From an uncultured Alphaproteobacteria bacterium (GTDB lineage Bacteria; Pseudomonadota; Alphaproteobacteria; Micavibrionales; Micavibrionaceae): a DNA stretch of 64,000 nucleotides. The notes under the pieces are model-generated. The model did not search any database. It was not told the DNA's origin and saw only the letters and a program-made list of their open reading frames with translations. The stretch lies in the NCBI GenBank assembly GCA_937931645.1, contig CALHAR010000003.1, positions 248,001 to 312,000 of the forward strand. Reading direction: 5' to 3'. The position numbers and the translations under genes are program-made. This document shows, piece by piece, positions 1 to 8,333 of this stretch; within the stretch, counting starts at the first letter, position 1; each line of letters starts with the position of its first letter.

Positions 1-72
1 GCATCAGAAACCATGCGTAGATGTACAGACAGCTTTGTAAATAATGATGAACAATTAGAGGCCGCAGAATAA
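1..72 (+). CDS. nuoG: NADH-quinone oxidoreductase subunit G, 3' end (partial)
   Basis: Only the last 23 codons are in the window, in frame 1, ending in TAA at 70-72. The residues (ASETMRRCTDSF, then an acidic tail) resemble the C-terminus of alphaproteobacterial NuoG, where a S-x-TM-x-x-C motif is common, and nuoG is the expected gene upstream of nuoH. NuoG is the large Fe-S subunit of the peripheral arm of complex I. The stop overlaps the next start codon by one base (TAATG), so the two genes are translationally close. The call rests on a short tail plus position. Confidence 0.6.
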   Translation, partial: ASETMRRCTDSFVNNDEQLEAAE

Positions 73-488
73 TGTCAAAAGAAAAGCCAATAAACACATT
101 AAGCCAAGTACAAGAGTTTCACGAAACTTATGGCCTACCTGTTGAGGACGAGCTTAATATAAGCGATGAAAAAACAAAACAGCTTCGTATTAACTTGTTA
201 CAAGAAGAGCTGGATGAGCTTAAAGAAGCGTTAGCCGCAAACGACCCTGTTGAAACGTTAGATGCCTTGATTGATCTACAATATGTGCTTGATGGCGCAT
301 TTTTATCATTCGGCCTACAAGATGTTAAAACCGCCGCTTTTAACGAAGTTCATCGCTCCAACATGTCCAAGCTTGGCGAAGATGGAAAACCTATCCGCCG
401 TGAAAGTGACGGCAAAGTCATGAAAGGCCCGAATTATTTCAAGCCTGATATGACGCAATTTATCAAGACTAAGAAAGAGGCGGCATAA
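72..488 (+). CDS. MazG/HisE-like all-alpha NTP pyrophosphohydrolase
   Basis: A 138-residue protein with the signature of the all-alpha NTP pyrophosphatase superfamily: an EELDELKEAL helix (about residues 45-54) followed by DALIDLQYVLDG (about 63-74), the metal-binding E-x-x-E...D-x-x-D layout. The C-terminal GKVMKGPNYFKPD segment is typical of the subgroup annotated as phosphoribosyl-ATP pyrophosphohydrolase-like, also common in phages. Such enzymes hydrolyse nucleoside triphosphates to monophosphate and PPi, often cleaning up non-canonical nucleotides; the substrate here cannot be read. It sits between nuoG (1-base overlap) and nuoH (3-base gap), so it is co-transcribed with complex I, which has no known need for it. 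It is not true HisE, since no other his gene is nearby. Confidence 0.75.
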   Translation: MSKEKPINTLSQVQEFHETYGLPVEDELNISDEKTKQLRINLLQEELDELKEALAANDPVETLDALIDLQYVLDGAFLSFGLQDVKTAAFNEVHRSNMSKLGEDGKPIRRESDGKVMKGPNYFKPDMTQFIKTKKEAA

Positions 489-491
489 TCA

Positions 492-1499
492 GTGGTTGAG
501 CTTTGGGATAATTACGGATTACAGGCTCTCTTTATGCTGTTGCATATTGGGATCTTGATCGGCGTTATTTTAGGCGCTGTTGCTTATTATACTTATGCGG
601 AGCGTAAGGTTTTGGCTCTCATGCAACGTAGGCAAGGCCCAATGATGGTTGGCCCGTTTGGGTTGTTACAGCCGATTGCCGATGGCATGAAATTACTGTC
701 CAAAGAAACAATCATTCCCGCGCAAGCCAATGGCCCCGTTTTTGTTGTTGCGCCGATGATTACATTCACGCTGGCGCTTATTGCATGGGCGGTTATTCCG
801 GTGAATGCTCAATGGGTATTAGCGGATATTAATGTCGGAATTTTATACCTATTCGCGGTGTCATCAATGGGCGTTTACGGCGTTATCATGGCGGGTTGGG
901 CTTCGAACTCCAAATATGCGTTCCTTGGTGGGCTTCGTTCTGCCAGTCAAATGGTGTCTTACGAAGTCTCAATGGGCTTGGTCATCGTTTGTGTTTTACT
1001 GTGCGTTGGCTCGCTTAACTTAACGCAGATTGTGACTGTCGAAAGACCTTTCTGGGTTGATTTAATGCTGTTCCCAATGTTCATCGTGTTTCTTGTCTCT
1101 ATCTTGGCCGAAACAAACCGTGCGCCGTTTGACTTACCTGAAGGGGAGTCGGAAATCACAGGTGGCTTTATGGTTGAATATTCCGCCATGACATTCGCTT
1201 TATTCTTCCTCGGTGAATACGCCAATATGATTTTAATGAGCGCAATGACGGTTATCTTATTCCTTGGTGGATGGTTGCCGCCCTTTGAAATCGAAGCCCT
1301 CTCCATTGTTCCTGGTGTGGTGTGGTTTGCGCTTAAAACTTGTCTCATTATGTTCTTCTTCTTGTGGACGCGGGCAACATTCCCAAGATATCGCTATGAC
1401 CAATTAATGCGCTTAGGATGGAAAATCTTTTTACCGTTCACATTGTTCTGGGTCATAGTTGTGTCTGGGTCTTTAATCTATTTTGAGGCGCTGCCATGA
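492..1499 (+). CDS. nuoH: NADH-quinone oxidoreductase subunit H
   Basis: A 335-residue, very hydrophobic protein with about eight membrane helices. NuoH is the membrane subunit that contacts the peripheral arm and forms part of the quinone-binding chamber of complex I. Family signatures are clear: [14 protein letters not shown] near residues 36-49 and [16 protein letters not shown] near 207-222, then a cytoplasmic [13 protein letters not shown] loop. The start is a GTG preceded by an AAAGAGG ribosome-binding site inside the end of the previous gene. The stop overlaps the nuoI start (ATGA), as usual in this operon. Length is normal. Confidence 0.97.
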   Translation: MVELWDNYGLQALFMLLHIGILIGVILGAVAYYTYAERKVLALMQRRQGPMMVGPFGLLQPIADGMKLLSKETIIPAQANGPVFVVAPMITFTLALIAWAVIPVNAQWVLADINVGILYLFAVSSMGVYGVIMAGWASNSKYAFLGGLRSASQMVSYEVSMGLVIVCVLLCVGSLNLTQIVTVERPFWVDLMLFPMFIVFLVSILAETNRAPFDLPEGESEITGGFMVEYSAMTFALFFLGEYANMILMSAMTVILFLGGWLPPFEIEALSIVPGVVWFALKTCLIMFFFLWTRATFPRYRYDQLMRLGWKIFLPFTLFWVIVVSGSLIYFEALP

Positions 1500-1978
1500 A
1501 GAATCTATTTAATGCATTTTTATTGACCGAGATTGTCAAAGGCATGGCACTGACACTGAAATATATGTTCTTTGTGCCGAGCGTGACGATTAACTACCCC
1601 AACGAAAAAGGACCGATCAGCCCGCGTTTTCGTGGTGAGCATGCTTTGCGGCGTTATCCAAACGGTGAAGAGCGTTGCATCGCCTGTAAATTATGCGAAG
1701 CCATTTGCCCCGCACAAGCCATCACGATAGAAGCCGAGCCGCGTGAAGATGGCTCGCGCCGTACAACACGCTATGATATAGACATGACTAAATGTATCTA
1801 TTGCGGCCTGTGCGAAGAATCCTGTCCTGTCGATGCAATTGTTGAGGGACCGAATTTCGAATTTGCGACTGAGACCCGTGAAGAGCTTTACTATAATAAA
1901 GAAAAACTTCTGGAGAATGGCGATATCTGGGAAGCGCAAATTGCGGCTAACTTGGTGGCCGATGCGCCATATCGTTAA
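1496..1978 (+). CDS. nuoI: NADH-quinone oxidoreductase subunit I (two 4Fe-4S clusters)
   Basis: A 160-residue ferredoxin-like subunit carrying clusters N6a and N6b, which pass electrons towards the quinone site of complex I. Two complete C-x2-C-x2-C-x3-CP motifs are visible, at Cys61/64/67/71 and Cys100/103/106/110. The protein ends in the conserved DAPYR tail, so it is full length. The ATG overlaps the nuoH stop by four bases. The operon breaks directly after this gene: the next 1 kb has no complex I gene. Confidence 0.97.
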   Translation: MKNLFNAFLLTEIVKGMALTLKYMFFVPSVTINYPNEKGPISPRFRGEHALRRYPNGEERCIACKLCEAICPAQAITIEAEPREDGSRRTTRYDIDMTKCIYCGLCEESCPVDAIVEGPNFEFATETREELYYNKEKLLENGDIWEAQIAANLVADAPYR

Positions 1979-2420
1979 AAAACTACACAGTTAACTGTAA
2001 AAACCACCTCATAACACCCTGATTTTATTTGTGAATTAGAGTTACTCATTTTGTTCACCGGAAATTTGGGGGAGGGGGGTTAGCCCCTTAACTTTTATCC
2101 AATAAGGCATATAGCAAGAGTTTAGCTTTACGATGTCTCCCATAAAGCGGTGCCGTGGTTTGAGCGCGCCATATCGGTAAACCGAAGGGCTTTTTTAATG
2201 AACCCTGTCGGCAAGCCGAAGGACGCTGCAACGGACAGTATTATTAATATAGCAGATATTAGTTCCAAAATAAAGGAATAATATCCTATTTCTACCACTA
2301 ATCTGCCTAATATATGATAAATATATGTAGAAAGAGGCACTTATCAGCTATGACGACCAAAGTTATTTGAGTGGCGCAAAGGTTGTTTTCAGCAAGATTC
2401 TGGATTGCTTCGTCATTTCA

Positions 2421-2518
2421 TTCCTCGCAATGACAGTGAGGGAGGATTCCTCGCAATGACGGTGAGGGGATACTCCTCGTAATGACGGTGGGAGAATATT
2501 TCTCACAATAACGATAAG
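2421..2518. repeat. 26-bp tandem repeat, about 3.8 copies
   Basis: Four successive units begin at 2421, 2447, 2473 and 2499 with exact 26-bp spacing. The core is TCCTCGCAATGACGGTGAGG; the first three units are close and the fourth (TTTCTCACAATAACG) is degraded. The core CTCGCAATGAC is identical to the terminal inverted repeat of the palindromic elements at 18685-18843 and 22383-22473, and a TGGATTGC end lies just upstream at 2401-2408. It looks like one half of that element amplified in tandem. There are no unique spacers, so it is not a CRISPR. Confidence 0.8.
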
Positions 2519-2598
2519 TTACTTCTTTTCTAGTGAGACATAAAAAACTGGATATTGCGCTGTAACGGGGCGTTTTAGACGAATTTTTCCGATTATTC

Positions 2599-2627
2599 TT
2601 GACAACAAGCTATGCGTTTGATACATA
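2599..2627 (+). promoter_or_regulatory. Consensus-like promoter of the small ORF at 2635
   Basis: Perfect -35 TTGACA (2599-2604), a 17-bp spacer and -10 TACATA (2622-2627, or TATATA two bases on). The predicted transcription start, six to eight bases after the -10, falls at or next to the ATG at 2635, which would give a leaderless mRNA. The TTG of the -35 box could be read as an in-frame start codon but serves better as promoter. Confidence 0.6.
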
Positions 2628-2634
2628 TATAGGT

Positions 2635-2805
2635 ATGAGAAAAGTATTTTCAAGAGAAGGAGCAGGAACCGGTGCATTTCACCGTGGATCGCTAAGCGCC
2701 ATACATGCTGGATATGGTCGTTATGACATGACAGGGGGCGTTGCCGCTAAATATCAAGCAGCGCAAAGGGCGGGCGGTTTAGCCGCACCTAGACCGTCTA
2801 AATAA
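2635..2805 (+). CDS. Small orphan protein, 56 residues, possibly leaderless
   Basis: An ORF of 56 codons, Gly- and Ala-rich and basic (starts MRKVFSREGAGTG, ends AAPRPSK), with no signal peptide or membrane segment. I do not recognise a family. Support for expression is indirect: it fits exactly between a consensus promoter and a hairpin terminator, and its ATG coincides with the predicted transcription start. No Shine-Dalgarno sequence could exist in such a transcript. A longer reading from TTG at 2599 would start inside the -35 box and is unlikely. The roughly 220-nt transcript could equally be a non-coding RNA. It separates nuoI from nuoJ. Confidence 0.4.
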   Translation: MRKVFSREGAGTGAFHRGSLSAIHAGYGRYDMTGGVAAKYQAAQRAGGLAAPRPSK

Positions 2806-2815
2806 CTAACACGGT

Positions 2816-2860
2816 AAAAAGCCAGCTTACATATTTTTGAAAGCTGGTTTCGTGTGTTTT
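2816..2860. terminator. Hairpin terminator after the small ORF
   Basis: AAGCCAGCTT (2819-2828) pairs with AAGCTGGTTT (2841-2850), one G-U pair allowed, around a 12-nt loop. A T-rich tract (GTGTTTTATCC) follows on plus; on minus the stem is followed by CTTTTTA, so it may work in both directions. It would insulate nuoJ from upstream transcription. Confidence 0.65.
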
Positions 2861-3009
2861 ATCCTTCTTTGTAAAAAATTAACATAAAATCAATACGTGC
2901 TAATCCTTAAACATAAAGGGATATCATGATTTTTTTTATACTCTGACCTTGCCTTAAGCCCTTCAAAAGACTAAGAAGAAACGTTAAATAACGATGTGAT
3001 GTTTCTCTC

Positions 3010-3621
3010 ATGATTTCTGCTATCGCCTTTTATTTATTTGCCTCTATTACGCTGTTGAGCGCCATTATGGTCATCACAGCGCGCAACCCTGTGCATTCCG
3101 TCCTTTTTCTGATTTTAGCGTTCTTTAACGCATCGGGATTGTTTGTCTTGCTGGGCGCTGAATTTATCGCAATGATATTGGTGATTGTTTATGTTGGTGC
3201 AGTAGCGGTCTTGTTCCTGTTTGTTGTCATGATGTTGGATATCAGCTTTGCCGACCTACGAAAGGGCGCGATGCAATATGTCCCTGTCGGCTTAATCGCC
3301 GGTGGTATTTTGTTGTTTGAGCTAATCTCTATCTTTATCGCTTGGGGCTTTGCCAAAAGCGCGAACGATAATATTGCCTCACCAACGCCAGAAGCAAGTG
3401 AGGTTACAAATACCGAAGCTTTGGGGCTTATCCTTTATACGGATTATATCTTTGCCTTTCAGGTCTCGGGCTTGATTTTGTTGGTTGCTATGATTGGGGC
3501 GATTGTTTTGACACATCGCCGCCGCCCTGGTGTACGCAAGCAAAAAGTTGCCGACCAGCAGGCCAGAAGCCGCAGTGATGCGATGGAAGTCCAAAAAGTA
3601 ACACCACGGACGGGGGTTTAA
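3010..3621 (+). CDS. nuoJ: NADH-quinone oxidoreductase subunit J
   Basis: A 203-residue membrane subunit of complex I with five predicted helices. The family-typical segment ARNPVHSVLFLILAFFNASG lies near residues 24-43, followed by FIAMILVIVYVGAVAVLFLFVVMMLD, containing the pi-bulge helix region known from NuoJ. A hydrophilic basic tail follows the last helix (from about residue 168). The ATG has no strong ribosome-binding site; the N-terminus MISAIAFYLFAS is nevertheless family-like. Because a terminator and 150 bp precede it, nuoJ probably starts a new transcript. nuoK follows after three bases. Confidence 0.96.
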   Translation: MISAIAFYLFASITLLSAIMVITARNPVHSVLFLILAFFNASGLFVLLGAEFIAMILVIVYVGAVAVLFLFVVMMLDISFADLRKGAMQYVPVGLIAGGILLFELISIFIAWGFAKSANDNIASPTPEASEVTNTEALGLILYTDYIFAFQVSGLILLVAMIGAIVLTHRRRPGVRKQKVADQQARSRSDAMEVQKVTPRTGV

Positions 3622-3624
3622 ACG

Positions 3625-3942
3625 ATGGAACTTCTTGAAATAGGTCTTGCTCACTATCTATCCCTTGCCGCGATGCTGTTCACACTTGGGATTTTTGGGA
3701 TTTTTCTAAACCGTAAAAATGTGATTGTTATTTTAATGTGTATTGAGCTTATGTTATTGGCAGTGAATATTAACTTTGTCGCATTCTCTACGCATTTGGG
3801 TGACATGACAGGACAAGTTTTTAGCTTGTTTATCCTGACCGTTGCCGCCGCCGAAGCCGCCATTGGTTTGGCCATCTTGGTTGTGTTATTCCGAACACGG
3901 GGATCTATCGCGGTTGAAGATGTTTCGAGCATGAAGGGGTAG
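3625..3942 (+). CDS. nuoK: NADH-quinone oxidoreductase subunit K
   Basis: A 105-residue, three-helix membrane subunit of complex I, homologous to MrpC/MnhC. It starts [29 protein letters not shown] and carries the conserved membrane glutamates: [12 protein letters not shown] around residues 45-56 and [13 protein letters not shown] around 72-84, both needed for proton pumping in the family. Length and motif spacing are normal. It lies three bases after nuoJ and 15 bases before nuoL. Confidence 0.97.
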   Translation: MELLEIGLAHYLSLAAMLFTLGIFGIFLNRKNVIVILMCIELMLLAVNINFVAFSTHLGDMTGQVFSLFILTVAAAEAAIGLAILVVLFRTRGSIAVEDVSSMKG

Positions 3943-3957
3943 GGGCGTAAGAATATA

Positions 3958-5919
3958 ATGGAAATTTTAGCAGTTTTTGCCCCTTTGGTTGGATTTTTAC
4001 TCGCATTCTTATTTGGTAAGAAGATGGGCGATAAAGGCGCGCAACTTGTGACCTGTAGCGGTATTATTATTGCTGCCATTCTTTCTTGTGTCTTATTTGT
4101 TCAAGTTATTTGCGGTGGCGAAAGCGGCCATGGTGACCCGCGTACGATAACATTAATGACGTGGTTTACCTCTGGCACGTTGGCGGTTGATTGGGCGTTA
4201 CGTGTGGATCAGCTGGCCGTTATTATGATGTGTGTGGTGACAATTGTGTCGTCTTGCGTCCATATTTATTCCGTTGGTTATATGAGCCACGATGCGCATA
4301 AAGCGAGATTCATGGCTTATTTAAGCTTGTTCAGTTTTGCGATGTTAATGCTGGTGACGTCCGACAATCTGGTTCAGCTTTTCTTTGGTTGGGAAGGGGT
4401 GGGGGTTGCCTCTTACCTGTTGATTGGGTTTTGGAATCATAAAGAAAGTGCCAATGCGGCAAGTATCAAAGCCTTCCTTGTTAACCGTGTTGGTGACTTT
4501 GGGTTGGCGCTTGGGATTTTTGCGGCGTTCTTTTTATTCGGCACTGTTCAATTTGACGCGTTATTTGCACTTGCCCCCGAAGCCGCGAAAGCGAACATGA
4601 CTTTCTTTGGTTATGAGCTTCATGCCTTAACGGTTGTTTGCTTGTTATTGTTCATGGGCGCGATGGGGAAATCGGCGCAGTTGGGGCTGCATACGTGGTT
4701 GCCTGATGCGATGGAAGGACCGACACCCGTTTCCGCGCTTATCCATGCCGCAACAATGGTGACGGCTGGGGTGTTCTTAGTGGCGCGTATGTCGCCGATG
4801 TTTGAATATGCACCTGATGCGCTGATGGTGGTCACTGTTGTTGGTGGTGTAACCGCGTTTGTTGCCGCGACAATCGGTATGACGCAATTTGATATTAAGC
4901 GTGTGATTGCATACTCAACCATGTCGCAACTGGGTTATATGTTTTTTGCGTTAGGTGTATCGGCCTATGGCGCAGCGATATTCCACCTTATGACTCATGC
5001 GTTTTTTAAGGCGTTATTATTCTTAGGAGCAGGGTCTGTTATTCATGCCCTGTCTGATGAACAAGACATGCGTAAAATGGGCGGTATTTGGAAGAAGATA
5101 CCGACGACTTATACGCTGATGTGGATTGGCTCGCTTGCTTTGGCGGGTGTGCCATTTTTTGCGGGGTATTATTCAAAAGATATGATCCTTGAAAGTGCTT
5201 TTGCCGACCATAGCTGGTTTGGAAATTTTGCGTTTTGGATGGGAATTGCGGCGGCGTTGATGACGGCGTTTTATTCAGCCCGTTTACTCTTCATGACCTT
5301 CCATGGCAAGCCACGTGCAAGTAAGAAAGTGATGGATCACATTCATGAATCACCGCCTGTGATGTTGGTGCCGCTAATGATCCTTGCCTTTGGGGCTATC
5401 TTTGCGGGGTATCTGGGATATGAAAGCTTTGTCGGTCATCATCAAGTTTGGGGCGAGTCAATTAAAGTTCTGCCCGCCAATGATACTGTTACGGCCGCAC
5501 ATCATGTGCCACTTTGGGTGAAGAAGTTGCCTATTGTGATGGGTGTGCTTGGGCTGTTTTTAGGTTGGGTTTTCTATTCTAAATTCACCAACTTGCCAGC
5601 TATCGCCAGTAAAATATTTAAGCCGCTTCACGCGCTGTTCTTTAACAAATGGTTCTTTGATGGGCTTTATAACAAAATCTTTATCCTGCCTGCGCTCTGG
5701 TTTGGAAAAATGTTTTTTGCGACGGATAAAAACGTTGTTGATAGCCTTGGCCCTGATGGTGTGGCGAAAAGCTCATACGGGCTTGGTGGTATGCTCAGCC
5801 GCTTCCAATCAGGCTATGTTTTTCAATATGCGTTCGTCATGATGCTGGGTCTTATTGGGTTGATAAGCTGGTTTTACTTCAAAACTGATTTGGGCTTAGA
5901 TGTTGAGGGGGCAGAGTAA
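3958..5919 (+). CDS. nuoL: NADH-quinone oxidoreductase subunit L
   Basis: A 653-residue proton-pumping subunit of the Mrp antiporter family with about 16 membrane helices and the long lateral helix at the C-terminus. Recognisable motifs include FFGWEGVGVASYLLIGFW (about residues 142-159), the lysine helix QLGLHTWLPDAMEGPTPVSALIHAATMV (about 242-269) and RVIAYSTMSQLGYMFFA (about 309-325). Full length. The usual next gene, nuoM, is displaced by a solute-binding protein gene that begins one base after the nuoL stop. Confidence 0.97.
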   Translation: MEILAVFAPLVGFLLAFLFGKKMGDKGAQLVTCSGIIIAAILSCVLFVQVICGGESGHGDPRTITLMTWFTSGTLAVDWALRVDQLAVIMMCVVTIVSSCVHIYSVGYMSHDAHKARFMAYLSLFSFAMLMLVTSDNLVQLFFGWEGVGVASYLLIGFWNHKESANAASIKAFLVNRVGDFGLALGIFAAFFLFGTVQFDALFALAPEAAKANMTFFGYELHALTVVCLLLFMGAMGKSAQLGLHTWLPDAMEGPTPVSALIHAATMVTAGVFLVARMSPMFEYAPDALMVVTVVGGVTAFVAATIGMTQFDIKRVIAYSTMSQLGYMFFALGVSAYGAAIFHLMTHAFFKALLFLGAGSVIHALSDEQDMRKMGGIWKKIPTTYTLMWIGSLALAGVPFFAGYYSKDMILESAFADHSWFGNFAFWMGIAAALMTAFYSARLLFMTFHGKPRASKKVMDHIHESPPVMLVPLMILAFGAIFAGYLGYESFVGHHQVWGESIKVLPANDTVTAAHHVPLWVKKLPIVMGVLGLFLGWVFYSKFTNLPAIASKIFKPLHALFFNKWFFDGLYNKIFILPALWFGKMFFATDKNVVDSLGPDGVAKSSYGLGGMLSRFQSGYVFQYAFVMMLGLIGLISWFYFKTDLGLDVEGAE

Positions 5920-5920
5920 T

Positions 5921-6814
5921 ATGAAACTTGCAACAGTCTTTGTCTCTGTTATTGCCGCCATTATTGCGAGTTATTTAACTGTAACTATTATGCAACCAGC
6001 ATCAGTATCCCCCAAAATCGAAAAACAAGAATCTGCCTATGAGCGTGTTTTAAGAACAGGTAAGATAAGGTGTGCTTATGGACTTTGGGAACCTGGCGTT
6101 ATTCTTGATCCCAACACAGGGGAGCTATCGGGCATTGCCGTAGATATTATGCACGAAATTGGGAAAGCTCTTAATCTTGAAATTGAGTATACAAGTGAAA
6201 TACCTTGGGATTCTATAGGTACATCTCTTAAAGCAGGCAAAGTCGATGCCCATTGTGCTGGAGTTTTTGCAACACCGTCAAGGGCAAGAAGTATGGCTTT
6301 TTCAACGCCTCTTTTCTTTTCTCCAACAGTGGCGTTTTCCAGAGTGGGCGACAATCGTTTTGATTTTAACTTGCAAAATATAAACAACCCTAATGTAATC
6401 GTTGCTGTTTCTGACGATTCCATAACGACAGAAATTTATGAACATGATTTTCCTCAAGCTAAAACATACGAATTACCCCAGCTAGTGCCACCGGAAGAGT
6501 TGTTTATCGCCATTCAAACAAAAAAGGCTGATGTTGCGTTTAATTCTCCAGCACGTTTAGAATCTTTTGCAAAGCATAACCCCGATGTTGTTAAGGTCAT
6601 TCCGACCGAAAAACCGCTTAGAATTTTTGGTAATACCGTCTCTGTTTCCGCACAAGAACAAGAGCTAGTTCGGATGCTAAACACAACAATAGAACAACTT
6701 ATTGATGGTGGCACGGTTGATAAAATAATAAATAAGTATAAACAAGACTATTCCGTAGATTTCATCGTTCCTGTTGAACGACCATATAAGTGGGATATAA
6801 AAACAAATGATTGA
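5921..6814 (+). CDS. Family 3 extracellular solute-binding protein inside the nuo operon
   Basis: A 297-residue protein of the bacterial family 3 solute-binding type (amino-acid ABC transporters and related sensors). An N-terminal hydrophobic signal or anchor (about residues 4-24) is followed by VLRTGKIRCAYG, a G-x-L-x-G-I-A-V-D-I segment (about 67-77), SLKAGKVDAHCAGVFATPSRAR (about 106-127) and a second lobe ending in GGTVDKIINKY. An in-frame ATG at 5900 lies within nuoL; I prefer the ATG at 5921, directly after the nuoL TAA. It overlaps nuoM by eight bases. No permease or ATPase gene accompanies it, so it may be an orphan receptor or anchored ligand binder. It looks more AT-rich than the nuo genes, suggesting acquisition. 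Confidence 0.85.
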   Translation: MKLATVFVSVIAAIIASYLTVTIMQPASVSPKIEKQESAYERVLRTGKIRCAYGLWEPGVILDPNTGELSGIAVDIMHEIGKALNLEIEYTSEIPWDSIGTSLKAGKVDAHCAGVFATPSRARSMAFSTPLFFSPTVAFSRVGDNRFDFNLQNINNPNVIVAVSDDSITTEIYEHDFPQAKTYELPQLVPPEELFIAIQTKKADVAFNSPARLESFAKHNPDVVKVIPTEKPLRIFGNTVSVSAQEQELVRMLNTTIEQLIDGGTVDKIINKYKQDYSVDFIVPVERPYKWDIKTND

Positions 6815-8333
6815 TTTTCCAATTTTATCATTATTAACATTTTTGCCCTTAATTGGTGTGGCGTTTATTTTGCTTATCCGTGGTGAGAAGCAGCGGGTGG
6901 AACAAAATGCGCGCCGTGTGGCTCTTTACACAACAATGTTCAACTTCATTCTTTCTGTTTACTTACTGATTAATTTTGATGGTAGTTCAGCAGAGTTTCA
7001 GTTCACTGAAAAGGTCGAATGGTTTCCTGCGCTGGGTTTAAATTACAGCATGGGCGTTGATGGTATCTCGCTATTCTTCGTTATCCTGTCCACGTTCTTA
7101 ACGCCTATTTGTTTATTGGCGAGTTGGACGTCTATTAAGACCCGCGTTAAAGAATATATGATTGCGTTTTTAATTCTTGAAACCTTCATGATTGGAACAT
7201 TCTGCGCGTTGGATACGGTGCTCTTTTACATCTTCTTTGAAAGCGTTCTTATCCCGATGTTTATTATCATTGGCGTTTGGGGTGGCGGGCGCTGTGTTTA
7301 TGCCTCATATAAATTTTTCCTTTATACGTTATTAGGCTCCGTCTTAATGTTGCTGGGTATTATATGGCTGGGCATTACGATTGGGACAGATATCCCGACG
7401 ATTATTGCCGATAACAGCATACCCTTTAATGTGCAGATATGGTTGTGGTTGGCGTTCTTTGCCAGCTTCGCCGTGAAGATGCCAATGTGGCCTGTCCATA
7501 CATGGTTGCCTGACGCCCACGTGCAGGCGCCAACGGCAGGTTCCGTTATCTTGGCGGGTGTACTTCTTAAAATGGGGGGCTATGGCTTCCTTCGTTTCTC
7601 ACTTCCGATGTTCCCAGAAGCATCAGAATATTTTGCGCCGATGATTATGTGGATGTCTGTGATTGCCATTATTTACACGTCCTTGGTGGCGTTGGTGCAA
7701 GAAGATATGAAAAAGCTGATTGCGTATTCATCTGTCGCGCATATGGGGTTTGTAACACTTGGGTTGTTCACTATGACCACGCAAGGGGTTGAGGGTGGTA
7801 TCTTCCAAATGTTATCGCATGGTATAATTTCAGCGGCGTTGTTCCTTTGTGTTGGTGTCGTTTATAACCGCCTGCATACACGCGAGATTTCACGTTATGG
7901 GGGCCTAGTCAAAAACATGCCTAAATATGCCACGGTGTTCATGTTGCTTATGCTTGGCTCCGTCGGGTTGCCGGGAACATCTGGCTTTGTGGGTGAGTTC
8001 CTGGCCTTAATGGGGGCTTTCCAAGTCAATACGACTATCGCCGTTTTTGCGACAACAGGGGTTGTCCTTGGCGCGGCCTATATGTTGGTGTTGTATCGCC
8101 GTGTTATATTCGGTGCACAAAAAAATGAAGATGCCGCCGCAATGTCAGACCTGACCAAGCTTGAATATAGTTATCTTGTGCCGTTGGCATTAATTGTTCT
8201 TTGGCTGGGGATTGCACCATCTTATGTGATGGATAAAGTTTCACCCTCGGTTCAAAAACTTATTGGACAATATGAAGCCGGATTGAAAAAATCACCAACA
8301 TCACTTGATATTGCGTTAAGGGAGAACGAATAA
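6807..8333 (+). CDS. nuoM: NADH-quinone oxidoreductase subunit M
   Basis: A 508-residue antiporter-like proton-pumping subunit with about 14 helices. Signatures: FYIFFESVLIPMFIIIGVWGG (about residues 138-158, with the conserved helix glutamate), VKMPMWPVHTWLPDAHVQAPTAGSVILAGVLLKMGGYG (about 223-260) and KKLIAYSSVAHMGFVTLG (about 303-320). The ATG overlaps the end of the binding-protein gene (ATGATTGA), so nuoM translation may be coupled to that intruding gene. The stop overlaps the nuoN start (TAATG). Confidence 0.97.
   Translation: MIDFPILSLLTFLPLIGVAFILLIRGEKQRVEQNARRVALYTTMFNFILSVYLLINFDGSSAEFQFTEKVEWFPALGLNYSMGVDGISLFFVILSTFLTPICLLASWTSIKTRVKEYMIAFLILETFMIGTFCALDTVLFYIFFESVLIPMFIIIGVWGGGRCVYASYKFFLYTLLGSVLMLLGIIWLGITIGTDIPTIIADNSIPFNVQIWLWLAFFASFAVKMPMWPVHTWLPDAHVQAPTAGSVILAGVLLKMGGYGFLRFSLPMFPEASEYFAPMIMWMSVIAIIYTSLVALVQEDMKKLIAYSSVAHMGFVTLGLFTMTTQGVEGGIFQMLSHGIISAALFLCVGVVYNRLHTREISRYGGLVKNMPKYATVFMLLMLGSVGLPGTSGFVGEFLALMGAFQVNTTIAVFATTGVVLGAAYMLVLYRRVIFGAQKNEDAAAMSDLTKLEYSYLVPLALIVLWLGIAPSYVMDKVSPSVQKLIGQYEAGLKKSPTSLDIALRENE

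Larger units (their letters stand above)
1979..3009. other. 1 kb break in the nuo operon between nuoI and nuoJ
   Basis: No complex I gene lies here. The stretch holds a 12-bp perfect palindrome ACAGTTAACTGT (1987-1998), a G-rich run with a GGGG-TTA-GCCCC hairpin (about 2072-2090), a second near-copy of the last 16 bases of nuoI (1964-1979 versus 2166-2181, 15 of 16 identical), a 26-bp tandem repeat (2421-2518), and a promoter, small ORF and terminator (2599-2860). From about 2861 to 3009 I see only AT-rich sequence that must hold the nuoJ promoter; a TATACT at 2937-2942 is a possible -10 without a clear -35. The ORF on minus at 2128-2340 has no supporting features. Confidence 0.8.

Noticed and set aside
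72..488. Identity as HisE
   Set aside because: No his genes nearby, and the GPNYFKPD tail belongs to the MazG-like relatives; a specific substrate cannot be assigned.
959..1348. Long ORF antisense to nuoH
   Set aside because: Mirror frame of a well-conserved gene; codon content reflects nuoH. The same reasoning removes similar antisense ORFs over dnaE, rnj, nuoL and pyrG.
2128..2340. 70-residue ORF on minus with a hydrophobic centre
   Set aside because: No ribosome-binding site, promoter or family resemblance, and it lies in repeat-rich non-coding DNA.
2421..2518. Possible CRISPR array
   Set aside because: The 26-bp units are head-to-tail with no unique spacers, and no cas gene is near.
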